A DNA stretch of 64,000 bases from Acidovorax sp. NB1. GTDB lineage: Bacteria > Pseudomonadota > Gammaproteobacteria > Burkholderiales > Burkholderiaceae_C. Shown one piece after another: positions 24,142-33,506 of this stretch (the stretch's first letter is position 1; each line of letters starts with the position of its first letter). The DNA lies in the NCBI RefSeq assembly GCF_005405905.1, contig NZ_BJHU01000029.1:1-64000 (forward strand), given 5' to 3'. The translations under genes and the position numbers were made by a program. The notes beneath the pieces are model-generated. The model saw only the letters and a list, made by a program, of their open reading frames with translations. It was not told the DNA's origin and ran no database searches.

Positions 24142-25194
24142 TCAATATCTTGTTGAGTGCCACGCGACCCCGTTTTCGTCCATCGTGACTTCTATGGTGG
24201 CCTGTGCGATGAGAAAGTTTATGCAAGCAACTGCCTCACCTGTTGCCAGGCTCAGTTGCTGCGCATCCTGTTCTCCGATGGAGCGATGAAAGAGTGCAGC
24301 GAACGTATCGATGATCCGTTGAGGCCCGGTAGTCAATGTCTGACGTAACCGATTCAGTGCACTATTTTGGCCTGACCTGAGCGAGTCAAGGCGTTCATGC
24401 AGTCCATAAAAGGGCTCGTTGTGAGAGGGGAGTACCAACACATCGTTGGGAACATCCCTCATTAGTTTGTCGAGCCCTTCGTACCACTCCTTCAGCGGAT
24501 TGGCCTGTGGCTCGCTGGCGAACACCGAAACATTCGACGAAATCTTCGGTAGCACCTGGTCGCCGGAGATCAGCAGTTTCAAGTCGGGGCAGTACAGAGA
24601 GGCATGTTCTGGTGAGTGGCCGCCGGTGGTGATGATCCGCCAGCCATATTTACCCAACTGGACGTGGTCGCCGTCCTGCAACCGTCGGTAGCTGTCAGGC
24701 AGAGCGTGGATATGTTTACCAAAGCTGCCGAAGCGACTGCGGTAGCTTTCAATGGCTGCCTCCGACCAGCCGGCGCATCTATTGAAGAGCACGCCGTCGG
24801 GCGGGGCTTCGCGGTTCGTGTCGGCATGCATCACGCGGCAGGTCAGGTACTCCAGCCGGCTCATGTGCAGCGGCACACCAAAGCGACGCGTGAACCAACC
24901 AGCCAAGCCGATGTGGTCTGGGTGCATGTGTGTGGCGAAAACGCCTTGGAGTGGCCGTGCCAGCGGCCCGTGCGCCATGAGGGCCAGCCAGTCGGCCACG
25001 GTGTCGGGGTTATTCAGGCCGGTATCTACCAGCACCCAGCCATCATGGGTATCTATGGCCCATACATTGATGTGGTCGAGTCGGAATGGCATCGACAGTC
25101 GGATCCAGCGTACGCCCGGGGCGATCTCGACCCAGTGTCGTGACGATGGTGGCTTGAATGGATAAATAAGTGGATTGGCTGCGAGTTCAATCAT
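24142..25194 (-). CDS. MBL-fold metallohydrolase of the catabolic cluster
   Basis: The 350-residue protein contains the metallo-beta-lactamase metal site THMHPDHIG (H89, H91, D93, H94), a later His in GGHSPEHAS, Asp in ISGDQVLP and a final His in PSHNEPFYG, so both metal sites are complete. Members with this layout hydrolyse thioesters or other esters; the C-terminal ~90 residues are helical. It is the last gene of the - strand arm (ECH, CoA ligase, MBL). A thioesterase or lactonase role in the pathway is possible but unproven. Confidence 0.8.
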   Translation of the reverse strand: MIELAANPLIYPFKPPSSRHWVEIAPGVRWIRLSMPFRLDHINVWAIDTHDGWVLVDTGLNNPDTVADWLALMAHGPLARPLQGVFATHMHPDHIGLAGWFTRRFGVPLHMSRLEYLTCRVMHADTNREAPPDGVLFNRCAGWSEAAIESYRSRFGSFGKHIHALPDSYRRLQDGDHVQLGKYGWRIITTGGHSPEHASLYCPDLKLLISGDQVLPKISSNVSVFASEPQANPLKEWYEGLDKLMRDVPNDVLVLPSHNEPFYGLHERLDSLRSGQNSALNRLRQTLTTGPQRIIDTFAALFHRSIGEQDAQQLSLATGEAVACINFLIAQATIEVTMDENGVAWHSTRY

Positions 25195-25263
25195 TGCTAT
25201 CGTTTCATGAGGTAAGCGACGGTATAGCCACTAGGTGCATCAGACCAATGGCTTTTTAGAATT

Positions 25264-26487
25264 TCACTGCTTGTTGTCAACCAGCAAGGGTGCGTCAATG
25301 GGCATATCTTCTTGGATTACCCACTCGACTGAGTCGAGCCTCAGGCGGGTCAATTGCCTGAACACTTCGATCAAATCGCTTTGCGTGGCGTAGTGAGAAG
25401 CCCCTGGCGTTAGCACCGCGCGCAAGGTTGCAGTTTCCCGATGCTGCTTTTTTTCAACGATGATCTGGGCACGTTCTATAGCCGGGATCCGGATGATCAG
25501 CTCTTCCACGTTGCGTGGATAGATGAAAATTTCGCGTACTTTGACACCTTGGCCCACTCGGCCTTGCAACAAACTGATTCGTTCGACGAGACCATCCGGG
25601 GAATGGGCCAGCGCTTGCGCCACATCGCCTGTGCCAAAGCGGACCAGAGGCCAACCGCTGTCCAGCGTGGTGACCACTATCTGGCCGGGTTCGCCCGGCG
25701 GAAGGGGTGCGCCGGTGTGCGGGTCGCAGATCTGGACGAGCCGGTCAGGCTGGACCGTGTAGCCCAGTTGTCCTAGTTCCTCGTAAGCAATCAGCCCGAA
25801 GTCGCCGGTGGCATAAGCCGAGAACGTGCGGATTGCGTATTTCTGCTCCAATGCGCGGCGCTTGCCCATCCAGTCACCCAGTTCGCCGCCCAGCATTGCG
25901 GAGCGGACCTTCCATTGAGAAGGCAGGTCGTAGCCCATGCGCTCAAGCGTTTCGACCAAGGTCACGAAGAAGGAGGTGGAGGAGCAAATGCAGGTGATGC
26001 CCAGTTCCATGATGAGCTGCGCTTGTTGCTCGGCGCCGCCGGGCCCGCAGGGAATGAGCGTCGCCCCGGTGGCAGCAATGCCCGCATCTAGCAATAGGCC
26101 GGCTGGAACAAGATGGTAGGACCAGGTGTTGAGTACACGGTCACCGGGGCCGATTCCCGCCTGCCTGAACACATGCGAGAAGCCCTTGCCAGTGTCTTCG
26201 TCGAAAGAATGGGGTTCATAGACGGGGCCTGGGGAGACATAAATGCGGCGGATAGATGTGTCGTCGGCAGCGAGAAACCCACCGAATGGCGGTGACTGGC
26301 GCTGCTTATCAAGCAGTGAATCCTTACTTGTGACGGCGAGCCGTGCAAGGTCGGCAGGGCCTTGGAGATCCTGCGGCGTCATCATTGCAAGCTGATAGAC
26401 CGCGCGGATGGCCGGGGCGCGGTCGTAGGCGAATTGCTGCGAAGCACGCAGTAGTCTGAATCGATCGGTGGTGGGTAACGTATGCAT
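25264..26487 (-). CDS. Phenylacetate-CoA ligase-like (PaaK family) adenylate-forming enzyme
   Basis: The 407-residue protein follows the PaaK layout: an N-terminal lid (GFSHVFRQAGIGPGDRVLNTWSYHL), a CSSTSFF segment, the AMP-site region MLGGELGDWM...FSAYATGDFG, and GEPGQIVVTTLDSGWPLVRFGTGD with the hinge Asp, then a small C-terminal domain. PaaK enzymes activate aromatic acids to CoA esters. It lies 13 bp from the enoyl-CoA hydratase start side, in the same - strand operon. The canonical P-loop SSGTTG is not obvious, as in some divergent members, so the substrate is open. Confidence 0.78.
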   Translation of the reverse strand: MHTLPTTDRFRLLRASQQFAYDRAPAIRAVYQLAMMTPQDLQGPADLARLAVTSKDSLLDKQRQSPPFGGFLAADDTSIRRIYVSPGPVYEPHSFDEDTGKGFSHVFRQAGIGPGDRVLNTWSYHLVPAGLLLDAGIAATGATLIPCGPGGAEQQAQLIMELGITCICSSTSFFVTLVETLERMGYDLPSQWKVRSAMLGGELGDWMGKRRALEQKYAIRTFSAYATGDFGLIAYEELGQLGYTVQPDRLVQICDPHTGAPLPPGEPGQIVVTTLDSGWPLVRFGTGDVAQALAHSPDGLVERISLLQGRVGQGVKVREIFIYPRNVEELIIRIPAIERAQIIVEKKQHRETATLRAVLTPGASHYATQSDLIEVFRQLTRLRLDSVEWVIQEDMPIDAPLLVDNKQ

Positions 26488-26499
26488 GGCGTTGCCGTC

Positions 26500-27282
26500 C
26501 TAGTGGCCCGTGAAGCGCGGGGTGCGTTTTTCGTTGAATGCGGCCAGGCCTTCGTGGAGATCGGCGCTGTGGGAATGCACTTCAGAGGCCAGAAGCTCCA
26601 ATCGCAGGGCGGTGTCTAGAGGCTGTTGCAAACCATCGTCGACCAGCGTTTTCATGCGGCGCAGGCCAAGGGGGCTCTTCGTGGCAATTTTGTCGGCCAC
26701 GGCTTGTGCAACGCTTTCGAGCTGGTCGTCGTCCACCACTTGGTTGACGAGGCCCGCTTCCACAAGATCTGCCGCGTCCACGAAGTCACCCGTGAAGAGA
26801 AGGTACTTGGCGCGTGTGGGGCCAATGACCCGCGGCAGGCGCACCGACCCCCCCCCTCCGGGGATCAGGCCGTAGTTGGCATGTGCGTCGCCAATTTTGG
26901 CGCTCCTTGCCGCCAGCACTAGATCACAGCACAGCACCAGTTCGAGCCCGCCCGCCAGAGTTATGCCGTTCAGGGCGGCGATCACGGGTTTTGGAAAGCG
27001 GTCAATCCGGTTCATGGTGGACAGTACGCTGTCCAGAAAGCCACTGGTGCCACTTTCGCCCGCTTGCGTCTTGACGTACTTGAGGTCGGCGCCCGCGCAG
27101 AAGGCCCGTCCAGTGCCCGTCAATACGACGGATATCACGTCTCCGCGGCTCTGTGCTTCGTTGAGTGCGTGGTCTATTCCCCGAAGCACCGCCGGGGTCA
27201 GCGAGTTCATTGCATCAGGTCGGTTCAGGCGAATCCACATGGTGCCTTTTCGTACGTCTGTAATCACAACCGGTGTCGACAT
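26500..27282 (-). CDS. Enoyl-CoA hydratase/isomerase family protein
   Basis: The 260-residue crotonase-fold protein shows the CoA/oxyanion blocks AFCAGADLKYV and ALNGITLAGGLELVLCCDL, and GLIPGGGGSVRLPR around the active-site region. It should hydrate 2-enoyl-CoA or carry out a related reaction in beta-oxidation. The start at ATG 27282 is preferred to an upstream ATG at 27312 because an AAGGA ribosome site lies 7 bp before it. It is the first gene of the - strand arm, divergent from the CoA transferase operon across a TetR-type operator. Confidence 0.9.
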   Translation of the reverse strand: MSTPVVITDVRKGTMWIRLNRPDAMNSLTPAVLRGIDHALNEAQSRGDVISVVLTGTGRAFCAGADLKYVKTQAGESGTSGFLDSVLSTMNRIDRFPKPVIAALNGITLAGGLELVLCCDLVLAARSAKIGDAHANYGLIPGGGGSVRLPRVIGPTRAKYLLFTGDFVDAADLVEAGLVNQVVDDDQLESVAQAVADKIATKSPLGLRRMKTLVDDGLQQPLDTALRLELLASEVHSHSADLHEGLAAFNEKRTPRFTGH

Positions 27283-27378
27283 CAGGGGTTCCTTGCTGGC
27301 TTGCGTGTTCATGGATCGATTCTGCTTTTGCCTCTGTTTTGAGGGACATGGGGTTTTCCATTACCCATAGGTTAAAAA

Positions 27379-27396
27379 TTCTACCCTAAAGTAAAA
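27379..27396. promoter_or_regulatory. Probable TetR operator, copy 1 (divergent promoter)
   Basis: TTCTAC-CCTAAA-GTAAAA is an imperfect version of the perfect palindrome at 28516-28533 (TTTTAC-6-GTAAAA). It lies between the divergent ECH and CoA-transferase genes, 24 bp before the latter's likely start. Two similar sites in front of operons of one cluster with a TetR gene at its end make them the likely operators. Confidence 0.55.
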
Positions 27397-27419
27397 CAAT
27401 TAAACAAATGGAGTTCTTC

Positions 27420-28469
27420 ATGCGAAGTAAGAGCAGCCCGCTCATGTTCCCGCTATCGGGTATCAAGATCGTCGAGTTCGAGGGGATCGGCCCAGGGCCC
27501 TTAGCTGGGTTCATGTTGATGCAGATGGGCGCTGACGTTACTGTGGTCGGGCGGCCAGGTGCGAGCGCATTGCCTGATGAGCTCACTCCGAAGGACGGGG
27601 CGCTCTTGTCGCGCGGCAAACGACGCGTCACATTGAATCTCAAGAACGACGAGGACAAGGCGCGGGCGCTGGACATGGTCGCGCAAAGCGACGGGTTGAT
27701 TGAGGGCAACCGCCCGGGTGTGATGGAGCGCCTGGGTTTGGGTCCCGATGTATGTGGTGAATACAACCCGCGGCTTGTGTATGGGCGCATGACGGGCTGG
27801 GGGCAGGATGGGCCGCTGGCTCAGGCCGCCGGGCACGACATGAACTATGTCGCTCTCACTGGGCTCATGTCGATCACCGAGCAACCGGGACACCCTCCCA
27901 TGCTTCCACCCACAGTGGTTGGGGATGCTGCCGGCGCCCTCGGGTTTGCATTTGGCATGGTGTCGGCGTTGCTAGGCGCGCGGGATAAGGGCCAGGGCTG
28001 CGTGGTTGACGGCGCCATCATTGATGTGTTGGCAATGCTGTCGCCGCTCGTGCAACTGATTCGTCAAGGTGGCGGATTGGAAGGCAGCGAACCCAGTGTC
28101 TTCCATGACTCACCCTTCTACGACCGCTATCTGTGCAGCGATGGGCGATACATCACGGTCGGTGCAATCGAGCCACAGTTCTATGCATTGCTGTTGACGC
28201 AATTGCAGCTGACGGATGTCGACCCCGCACGGCAAATGGACAAGACTTTGTGGCCGTCTCTCAAGGCGCGGATTGCGCAGCGCTTTGCTTCCCAACCTAG
28301 TACGTACTGGAATGCACTGATGGAAGGCACTGACAGTTGCTTTGCGCCGGTGCTCACCATGGCCGAAGCCGCCGCTCATCCCCACAACGTGGCTCGTGGT
28401 TTGTACAGCGTGACTGAGCAGGGCGATATTGAGACTGCGCGGGGCATGCGATTCCTGCCGCTTTGCTGA
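27420..28469 (+). CDS. CaiB/BaiF (class III) CoA transferase or 2-methylacyl-CoA racemase
   Basis: The 349-residue protein opens with PLSGIKIVEFEGIGPGPLAGFMLMQMGADV, the signature of the CaiB/BaiF superfamily, and continues with MTGWGQDGPLAQAAGHDMNYVALTG, which holds residues of the CoA site including the His-Asp pair of alpha-methylacyl-CoA racemases (GHDMNY). That pair favours a racemase (Amacr) role, i.e. conversion of (R)- to (S)-2-methylacyl-CoA before dehydrogenation. ATG 27420 is preferred over 27408 because GGAG lies 8 bp upstream of it. Confidence 0.85.
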   Translation: MRSKSSPLMFPLSGIKIVEFEGIGPGPLAGFMLMQMGADVTVVGRPGASALPDELTPKDGALLSRGKRRVTLNLKNDEDKARALDMVAQSDGLIEGNRPGVMERLGLGPDVCGEYNPRLVYGRMTGWGQDGPLAQAAGHDMNYVALTGLMSITEQPGHPPMLPPTVVGDAAGALGFAFGMVSALLGARDKGQGCVVDGAIIDVLAMLSPLVQLIRQGGGLEGSEPSVFHDSPFYDRYLCSDGRYITVGAIEPQFYALLLTQLQLTDVDPARQMDKTLWPSLKARIAQRFASQPSTYWNALMEGTDSCFAPVLTMAEAAAHPHNVARGLYSVTEQGDIETARGMRFLPLC

Positions 28470-28515
28470 GCCGCGAATGTGATACCAAGGGTAATCCCTG
28501 GCAAGCAGTTGAGAA

Positions 28516-28533
28516 TTTTACTGTACAGTAAAA
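28516..28533. promoter_or_regulatory. Perfect 18-bp palindrome, probable TetR operator copy 2
   Basis: TTTTACTGTACAGTAAAA is fully self-complementary and lies 65 bp before the thiolase start, in the only sizeable gap between the CoA transferase and thiolase genes. Its arms recur at 27379-27396. It probably controls the long + strand operon through the TetR protein encoded at 38919-39599. Confidence 0.7.
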
Positions 28534-28598
28534 ACATCTTACGCAAAGTAATTTATTTGACTTTCATGGATCAAGAAGATCCGCCACGGAGAAATGCG

Positions 28599-29837
28599 AT
28601 GGAAGATATCTATGTGGTTGGTGTGGGGATGACGCCATTCGGACGGCATCTGGACAAAGACATCAAGGCGCTCACACGCGAGGCCACGGCGGCTGCTTTG
28701 GCGGACGCGGGATTGGAAAAAGAAGACTTGGAAGCGGCCTTTTTTGGGAACACTTCCCAGGGGCATATGGATGGCCAGCACATGATTCGTGGGCAAATTG
28801 CGCTGCGGGCCATGGGGATTGGGCGCATTCCGGTGGTGAACGTCGAAAACGCTTGTGCAAGCGGCTCGTCGGCGTTCGTTCTAGCCTGCAATCACCTCAA
28901 GTCGGGTGCTGGCGATGTCGCTTTGGCTGTTGGTGCAGAGAAGATGTTCTCATCCGACAAGCTCAAGATGTTCTCGGTGTTTGACAGTGCCTGGGATCTC
29001 TCGCGTGCAGAAGAGATTCGTGGGGAGTTGATGAAGATGGGGCGCGACGTGGCGGTGCCCGAGGGGAGTACCTCACCCAGGCCGTACAGCGTTTTCATGG
29101 ACGTGTATGCGGCGTTTGCACGATCGCACATGCGCACTTTCGGGACGACGCAGCGCCAGTTAGCCGCCGTTTCATCCAAGAACCACGCGCACTCCATGCA
29201 CAACCCGCTGTCGCAGTACCGGATGGCTTACAGCATCGAAGAGGTGCTCGCCGCGCCGCCGATCACCTACCCATTGACTCTGCCCATGTGCTCCCCGGTG
29301 TCTGATGGCGCAGCAGCAGCCATCATTTGCACACGCTCGGCGCTTATGCGCTTGAACATCGATGAAAAGCGTGCCATCAAGGTGTTGGCGGCAGTAGTGC
29401 AAAGCGGTTCCGACCGGAGCGAAGACGACTACACCAACCACTGCACAGCACTGGCTTCGCGCAGGGCATATGAACTGGCAGGTGTTGGCCCAGCAGATAT
29501 CTCGGTGGCCGAGGTGCACGATGCCACGGCCATGGGTGAAATCATTCAGACAGAAAACCTCGGTTTCTGTGAGTTCGGCATGGGCGGTGTGATTGCCGAG
29601 CGGGGTGATACCCGGATTGGTGGCCGCATTCCCGTTAATCCGTCCGGCGGCCTGGAGTCTAAGGGGCACCCTGTTGGGGCCACCGGTATTGCCCAAGTCC
29701 ATGAGTTGGTAACTCAGCTTCGCGGGGAAGCCGGACTGCGGCAGGTGACTGACGCAAGGATTGCGCTGGCAGAAAACGGTGGCGGTCTTGAGGGCATTGA
29801 AGAAGCTGTTGCCTGTATCACCATCTTGGCGCGCTGA
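28599..29837 (+). CDS. Thiolase (SCP-x-like acetyl-CoA acetyltransferase family)
   Basis: The 412-residue thiolase cleaves 3-ketoacyl-CoA with CoA. The nucleophilic Cys lies in NVENACASGSSAF, and the C-terminal blocks VAEVHDATAMGEI and SKGHPVGATGIAQVHEL give the catalytic His of the HDxF/GHP type found in the SCP2-thiolase subfamily, which handles branched or bulky substrates. ATG 28599 is chosen since it follows GGAGA and begins the family's MEDIYVVGVGMTPFG. It begins the operon after the palindromic operator. Confidence 0.9.
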   Translation: MEDIYVVGVGMTPFGRHLDKDIKALTREATAAALADAGLEKEDLEAAFFGNTSQGHMDGQHMIRGQIALRAMGIGRIPVVNVENACASGSSAFVLACNHLKSGAGDVALAVGAEKMFSSDKLKMFSVFDSAWDLSRAEEIRGELMKMGRDVAVPEGSTSPRPYSVFMDVYAAFARSHMRTFGTTQRQLAAVSSKNHAHSMHNPLSQYRMAYSIEEVLAAPPITYPLTLPMCSPVSDGAAAAIICTRSALMRLNIDEKRAIKVLAAVVQSGSDRSEDDYTNHCTALASRRAYELAGVGPADISVAEVHDATAMGEIIQTENLGFCEFGMGGVIAERGDTRIGGRIPVNPSGGLESKGHPVGATGIAQVHELVTQLRGEAGLRQVTDARIALAENGGGLEGIEEAVACITILAR

Positions 29838-29870
29838 GCGCTGCACTCAATAAGAGACAAGAGAAACAGT

Positions 29871-30632
29871 ATGGATGTCAAAAATACCATTGCCTTCGTC
29901 ACAGGAGCTGCTTCAGGCCTGGGGCTCGCCACTTGCAAGGCATTGCTTGCGGCCGGAGCGAGCGTCATGGCGGTTGATCTGGACGAAGAGCGCCTTGCGA
30001 GCGAGGTGCTGCCGATGGGCGAGCGCGTGCGAATCCAGAAGGTTGATGTTTCGGACGAGGCCAGTGTGAAGGCTGGCGTAGACGCGGCAGTGGCGGAATT
30101 TGGTGCGCTGCATGTGGCGGTAAATTGCGCGGGAATTCTGGGTCCCTGCAAGACGCTTTCAAAGGGCGAGTTATTCCCGATGGATCTTTGGAACCGGGTG
30201 ATCGCCATCAACCTGACCGGGACATTCAACGTGGTGCGCTATGCGTCGTTGGCCATGTCGCAGAACGAGCCCAATGTCGACGGTGAACGGGGGGTCATCG
30301 TGAACACGTCATCTGGTGCTGCGTGGCAGGGTCAAGTGGGCCAGGCCGCATATAGCGCCAGCAAAGCGGCGGTCATTGGAATGACGCTTCCGGTGGCGCG
30401 GGATCTTGCGCAACACGGAATCCGAGTGGTGGCCGTGGCGCCTGGTCTGTTTGAGACCGCCATGTCTGCAGGCATGCCAACGAAGGTGTCGCAAAACATT
30501 ATTGACAACGTCATCCTCTTTCCTCATCGCATGGGGCAGGCACAAGAGTTCGGTGGACTGGTTCGGCACGTTGTGGAAAACGCCTATTTGAATGCCACCA
30601 CGATCAGCCTGGATGCGGGTGTCCGTTGTTAG
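29871..30632 (+). CDS. SDR-family 3-hydroxyacyl-CoA dehydrogenase (HSD10-like)
   Basis: The 253-residue short-chain dehydrogenase has the NAD motif TGAASGLGLATCKAL, D39-type acidic residue in VMAVDLDEE favouring NAD, NCAGI, a Ser in VNTSSGAAW and the catalytic Y-x-x-x-K in YSASKAAV. The tail VAPGLFETAM...TTISLDAGVRC matches human HSD17B10-like 3-hydroxy-2-methylacyl-CoA dehydrogenases. It fits the step between hydratase and thiolase in this cluster. Confidence 0.9.
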   Translation: MDVKNTIAFVTGAASGLGLATCKALLAAGASVMAVDLDEERLASEVLPMGERVRIQKVDVSDEASVKAGVDAAVAEFGALHVAVNCAGILGPCKTLSKGELFPMDLWNRVIAINLTGTFNVVRYASLAMSQNEPNVDGERGVIVNTSSGAAWQGQVGQAAYSASKAAVIGMTLPVARDLAQHGIRVVAVAPGLFETAMSAGMPTKVSQNIIDNVILFPHRMGQAQEFGGLVRHVVENAYLNATTISLDAGVRC

Positions 30633-30744
30633 TCGTGGTCCATTGATCGCTGCGAGCATTCCCGCAAATGGATGCGTAGACCCTGCAAAGGTCTTATGAA
30701 GGAAATTCGATGGACAAAGCCAAGAATTCAGAGTGGAGGTACCA

Positions 30745-31542
30745 ATGAATGCAGCCATTCAAAGCCAGCGGGAAGGCGTGGTGCTGACAGCCCAGAATCT
30801 GCTGCTGCAGTTCGGTGGAGTTGTGGCGCTGAATGATGTTTCGATTGATGTGCGCAAGGACGAGCTGCTGGCAATCATCGGGCCGAACGGAGCGGGAAAG
30901 TCTTCTCTGATGAACTGCCTGAGCGGGTTCTACCGCCCCAAGAAAGGCGAGATATCCCTGGCCGGGCACAACGTGCGCGACATGGCGGTTCACGACGTGG
31001 CGGCACAGGGCCTAGCGCGCACCTTTCAAGGTACGCACATTTTTTCGGGCATGACCGTTATCGAGAACCTGATGGTGGGGCGCCACATGCACATGCGGGC
31101 CAATCTCGTGCAGTCATTTTTCCATTTCGGCCCGGCAAAACGGGAAGAAGTTTTGCATCGGGAGGTGGTGGAAGAAATCATTGAATTTCTTGAAATTGAA
31201 TCCATCCGGCATGCGCCGGTGGGCAGCCTCGGTTATGGGCTTCGCAAGCGCGTGGACTTGGGGCGCGCACTGGCCCAAGACCCGAAGATTCTGTTGATGG
31301 ATGAGCCTATGGCCGGTATGAATACTGAAGAGAAAGAAGACTTGGCACGTTTCATTCTGGATGTGCGCGAGGCAAAGCGCATTCCTATTGTTTTGGTGGA
31401 GCACGACATGGGTGTGGTGATGGACCTGGCTGACCGCATCGCTGTGCTGGACTTTGGACGCAAGATCGCCGATGGAACGCCCAAGGAGATCCAGGCTAAT
31501 CCCGCAGTGCTTAAAGCCTATCTTGGGGAGGGCGTCCAATGA
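30745..31542 (+). CDS. livG: Liv-type ABC importer, ATPase LivG
   Basis: The 265-residue ATPase has Walker A GPNGAGKSSLMNC, Q-loop region FQGTHIFSGMTVIENLMVG, a signature-like LGYGLRKRVDLGRAL and Walker B ILLMDEPMAGM, followed by the LivG-specific tail ILDVREAKRIPIVLVEHDM. It energises uptake with the permeases LivHM and second ATPase LivF encoded in the same operon. ATG 30745 is chosen because GGAGGT lies 5 bp upstream. The stop overlaps the next gene (ATGA). Confidence 0.9.
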   Translation: MNAAIQSQREGVVLTAQNLLLQFGGVVALNDVSIDVRKDELLAIIGPNGAGKSSLMNCLSGFYRPKKGEISLAGHNVRDMAVHDVAAQGLARTFQGTHIFSGMTVIENLMVGRHMHMRANLVQSFFHFGPAKREEVLHREVVEEIIEFLEIESIRHAPVGSLGYGLRKRVDLGRALAQDPKILLMDEPMAGMNTEEKEDLARFILDVREAKRIPIVLVEHDMGVVMDLADRIAVLDFGRKIADGTPKEIQANPAVLKAYLGEGVQ

Positions 31543-33506
31543 AACTCGAAATCGCGACCCTTCCCCAGTTGCTGCGCAAGCATGCGCATGCTAACCCCAA
31601 CCGTCTTTCCCAGCGCCATAAGCAGCGCGGCATTTGGCGGGAGTACAGCTTTGCGGATGTGCAGCGCAACGTTCGAGAGATTGCGCTGGGCATGCACCAA
31701 GCAGGCGTCAAAGCGGGTGAGACCATTGCCATCATTGGTGAGAATGAGCCGCAGCATTACTGGGCCGAGTATGCCGCGCATGCACTGGGATGCAAAGTTG
31801 TATCCATGTACCCGGACCTCACTTCGGAGGAGGTGGCCTATCTTTTGGACGACAGCGAAGCAGTCATCTTGTTCGCGCAGGACCAAGAGCAGGTTGACAA
31901 GGGCCTGGATGTCCGGAACAAGACGTTGAAGATGCGCCACATTGTGTATTGGGATGAAACGGGTATGTGGTCGTATAACGACCCCATCCTGCAAACCTTC
32001 GATGGCATGCAGCGGCAAGGGCGTGAAATCCATCAACGTAACGGAAAGATGTACGACGCGCTAGTGGATGCGGGAGCCCCCGATGACATAGCGGTTCTTT
32101 CTTACACTTCCGGCACGACGGGGCAGCCCAAGGGCGTGATCCTCACGCATCGCTTTTTGATCGACAACGCCCAGCGCTTGATCGATTCCATGGATGTGAA
32201 GCCGGGTATGGAATACCTGAGTTACATCGCGCCATCCTGGGCCACTGAACAAATATATGGCATCACCATGGGATTGGGATTGCCCATGGTAGTGAACTTC
32301 CCCGAGGGCCCGGAGCAGGTGTTGTCCAACATTCGGGAATTGGCGGTGGAAGGTATGACATTTGCTCCGCGCCAGTGGGAAAGCATGGCGTCCTCTGTGC
32401 AGGCGCACATGCTCGACGCAGGACCCATTCGACGAGGTGTCTACGAGTGGGGCATGAAGATCGGTCACACCGTTAATGTGGGGCGCTTGGATGGAAAACC
32501 CGTTGGCCTGCTGGACCGGTTGCTGTTTCCTATCGCCAATGCACTGGTTCTGCGCCCGTTGCGAGATCTGCTCGGCCTGACCCGGCTGCGCTGTGCCAGC
32601 TGCGGTGGTGCCACCATGGCACCGGATGTGTTTCGCATGTTCCATGCCATGGGTATACCTCTGCGCAACATCTATGGCTCCACCGAAACCGGGTTGCTGA
32701 CATGCCACCAGGGTGACCGATTTGATCTGGAGACCGTAGGGCACTGGATGAAGGCGCATCCAGAGGCGGGCCCACCATTGGAATGGCGCTTGAGTGCGGA
32801 CGGAGAGCTGCAGATTCGTGGCGGAAGCCCGTTTCTGGGCTACTACCGCAGAGAGGGTTCCGTAGAGTCGAAGGTGAAAGATGGCTGGTTCTACACGGGC
32901 GATGCCGTAACGAAAACTGAGCTAGGCGAGCTCGTGTTCCTGGAGCGGTTGTCGGACCTCAAGCGTTTGCGCAGCGGAGAAACCTTCCCGCCGCAGTTCG
33001 TCGAGACCCGCCTTCGGTTCAGTCCCTTCATCAAGGACATCATGACGGTGGGAGACGAGACGAGGGACTTCGTGGCCGCTCTCATCAATATCGACATGGC
33101 TGTTCTGTCGCGGTGGGCAGAAGACAAGCGGATCGGATTTTCAACCTTTACCGATTTGTCACAGCGGCCAGAGGTCGCAGAGTTGATCAGTCAGGAAATT
33201 ACCCGTGTGAATCAGTTTTTGCCGGCGCATGCGCGGGTCAAGCGATTCGCCAATTTTCCAAAAGAGCTTGATCCGGACGAGGGCGAACTAACACGTTCGA
33301 GAAAGCTGCGGCGCGAATTCCTGGAGGTGCGATACGCCACGCTGATCAACGGTTTATATGACGGCTTGCACGCCGTGCGTATCGATATTCCTGTGACCTA
33401 CCAGGACGGTCGGCGCGGCAATTTCGAGGCTCTGGTGTCCATCCATGACACGGACGCCGCAGGGTCAGACCACCTGGGCGCAGCCCGAAGCAGAGGACGG
33501 AAATGA
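31539..33506 (+). CDS. Long-chain/aromatic acyl-CoA synthetase (AMP-forming)
   Basis: The 655-residue enzyme activates a carboxylic acid with ATP and CoA. The P-loop-like SYTSGTTGQPKGV, the IYGSTETG block and the YTGDAV/D-x-x-K-R-x-R (SDLKRLRSG) hinge are present. Placement between livG and livH, with 4-bp overlaps on both sides, is a recurrent arrangement in which imported acid is activated at once. It is the size of long-chain acyl-CoA synthetases (FadD/LACS type with GxxPKG). Confidence 0.9.
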   Translation: MKLEIATLPQLLRKHAHANPNRLSQRHKQRGIWREYSFADVQRNVREIALGMHQAGVKAGETIAIIGENEPQHYWAEYAAHALGCKVVSMYPDLTSEEVAYLLDDSEAVILFAQDQEQVDKGLDVRNKTLKMRHIVYWDETGMWSYNDPILQTFDGMQRQGREIHQRNGKMYDALVDAGAPDDIAVLSYTSGTTGQPKGVILTHRFLIDNAQRLIDSMDVKPGMEYLSYIAPSWATEQIYGITMGLGLPMVVNFPEGPEQVLSNIRELAVEGMTFAPRQWESMASSVQAHMLDAGPIRRGVYEWGMKIGHTVNVGRLDGKPVGLLDRLLFPIANALVLRPLRDLLGLTRLRCASCGGATMAPDVFRMFHAMGIPLRNIYGSTETGLLTCHQGDRFDLETVGHWMKAHPEAGPPLEWRLSADGELQIRGGSPFLGYYRREGSVESKVKDGWFYTGDAVTKTELGELVFLERLSDLKRLRSGETFPPQFVETRLRFSPFIKDIMTVGDETRDFVAALINIDMAVLSRWAEDKRIGFSTFTDLSQRPEVAELISQEITRVNQFLPAHARVKRFANFPKELDPDEGELTRSRKLRREFLEVRYATLINGLYDGLHAVRIDIPVTYQDGRRGNFEALVSIHDTDAAGSDHLGAARSRGRK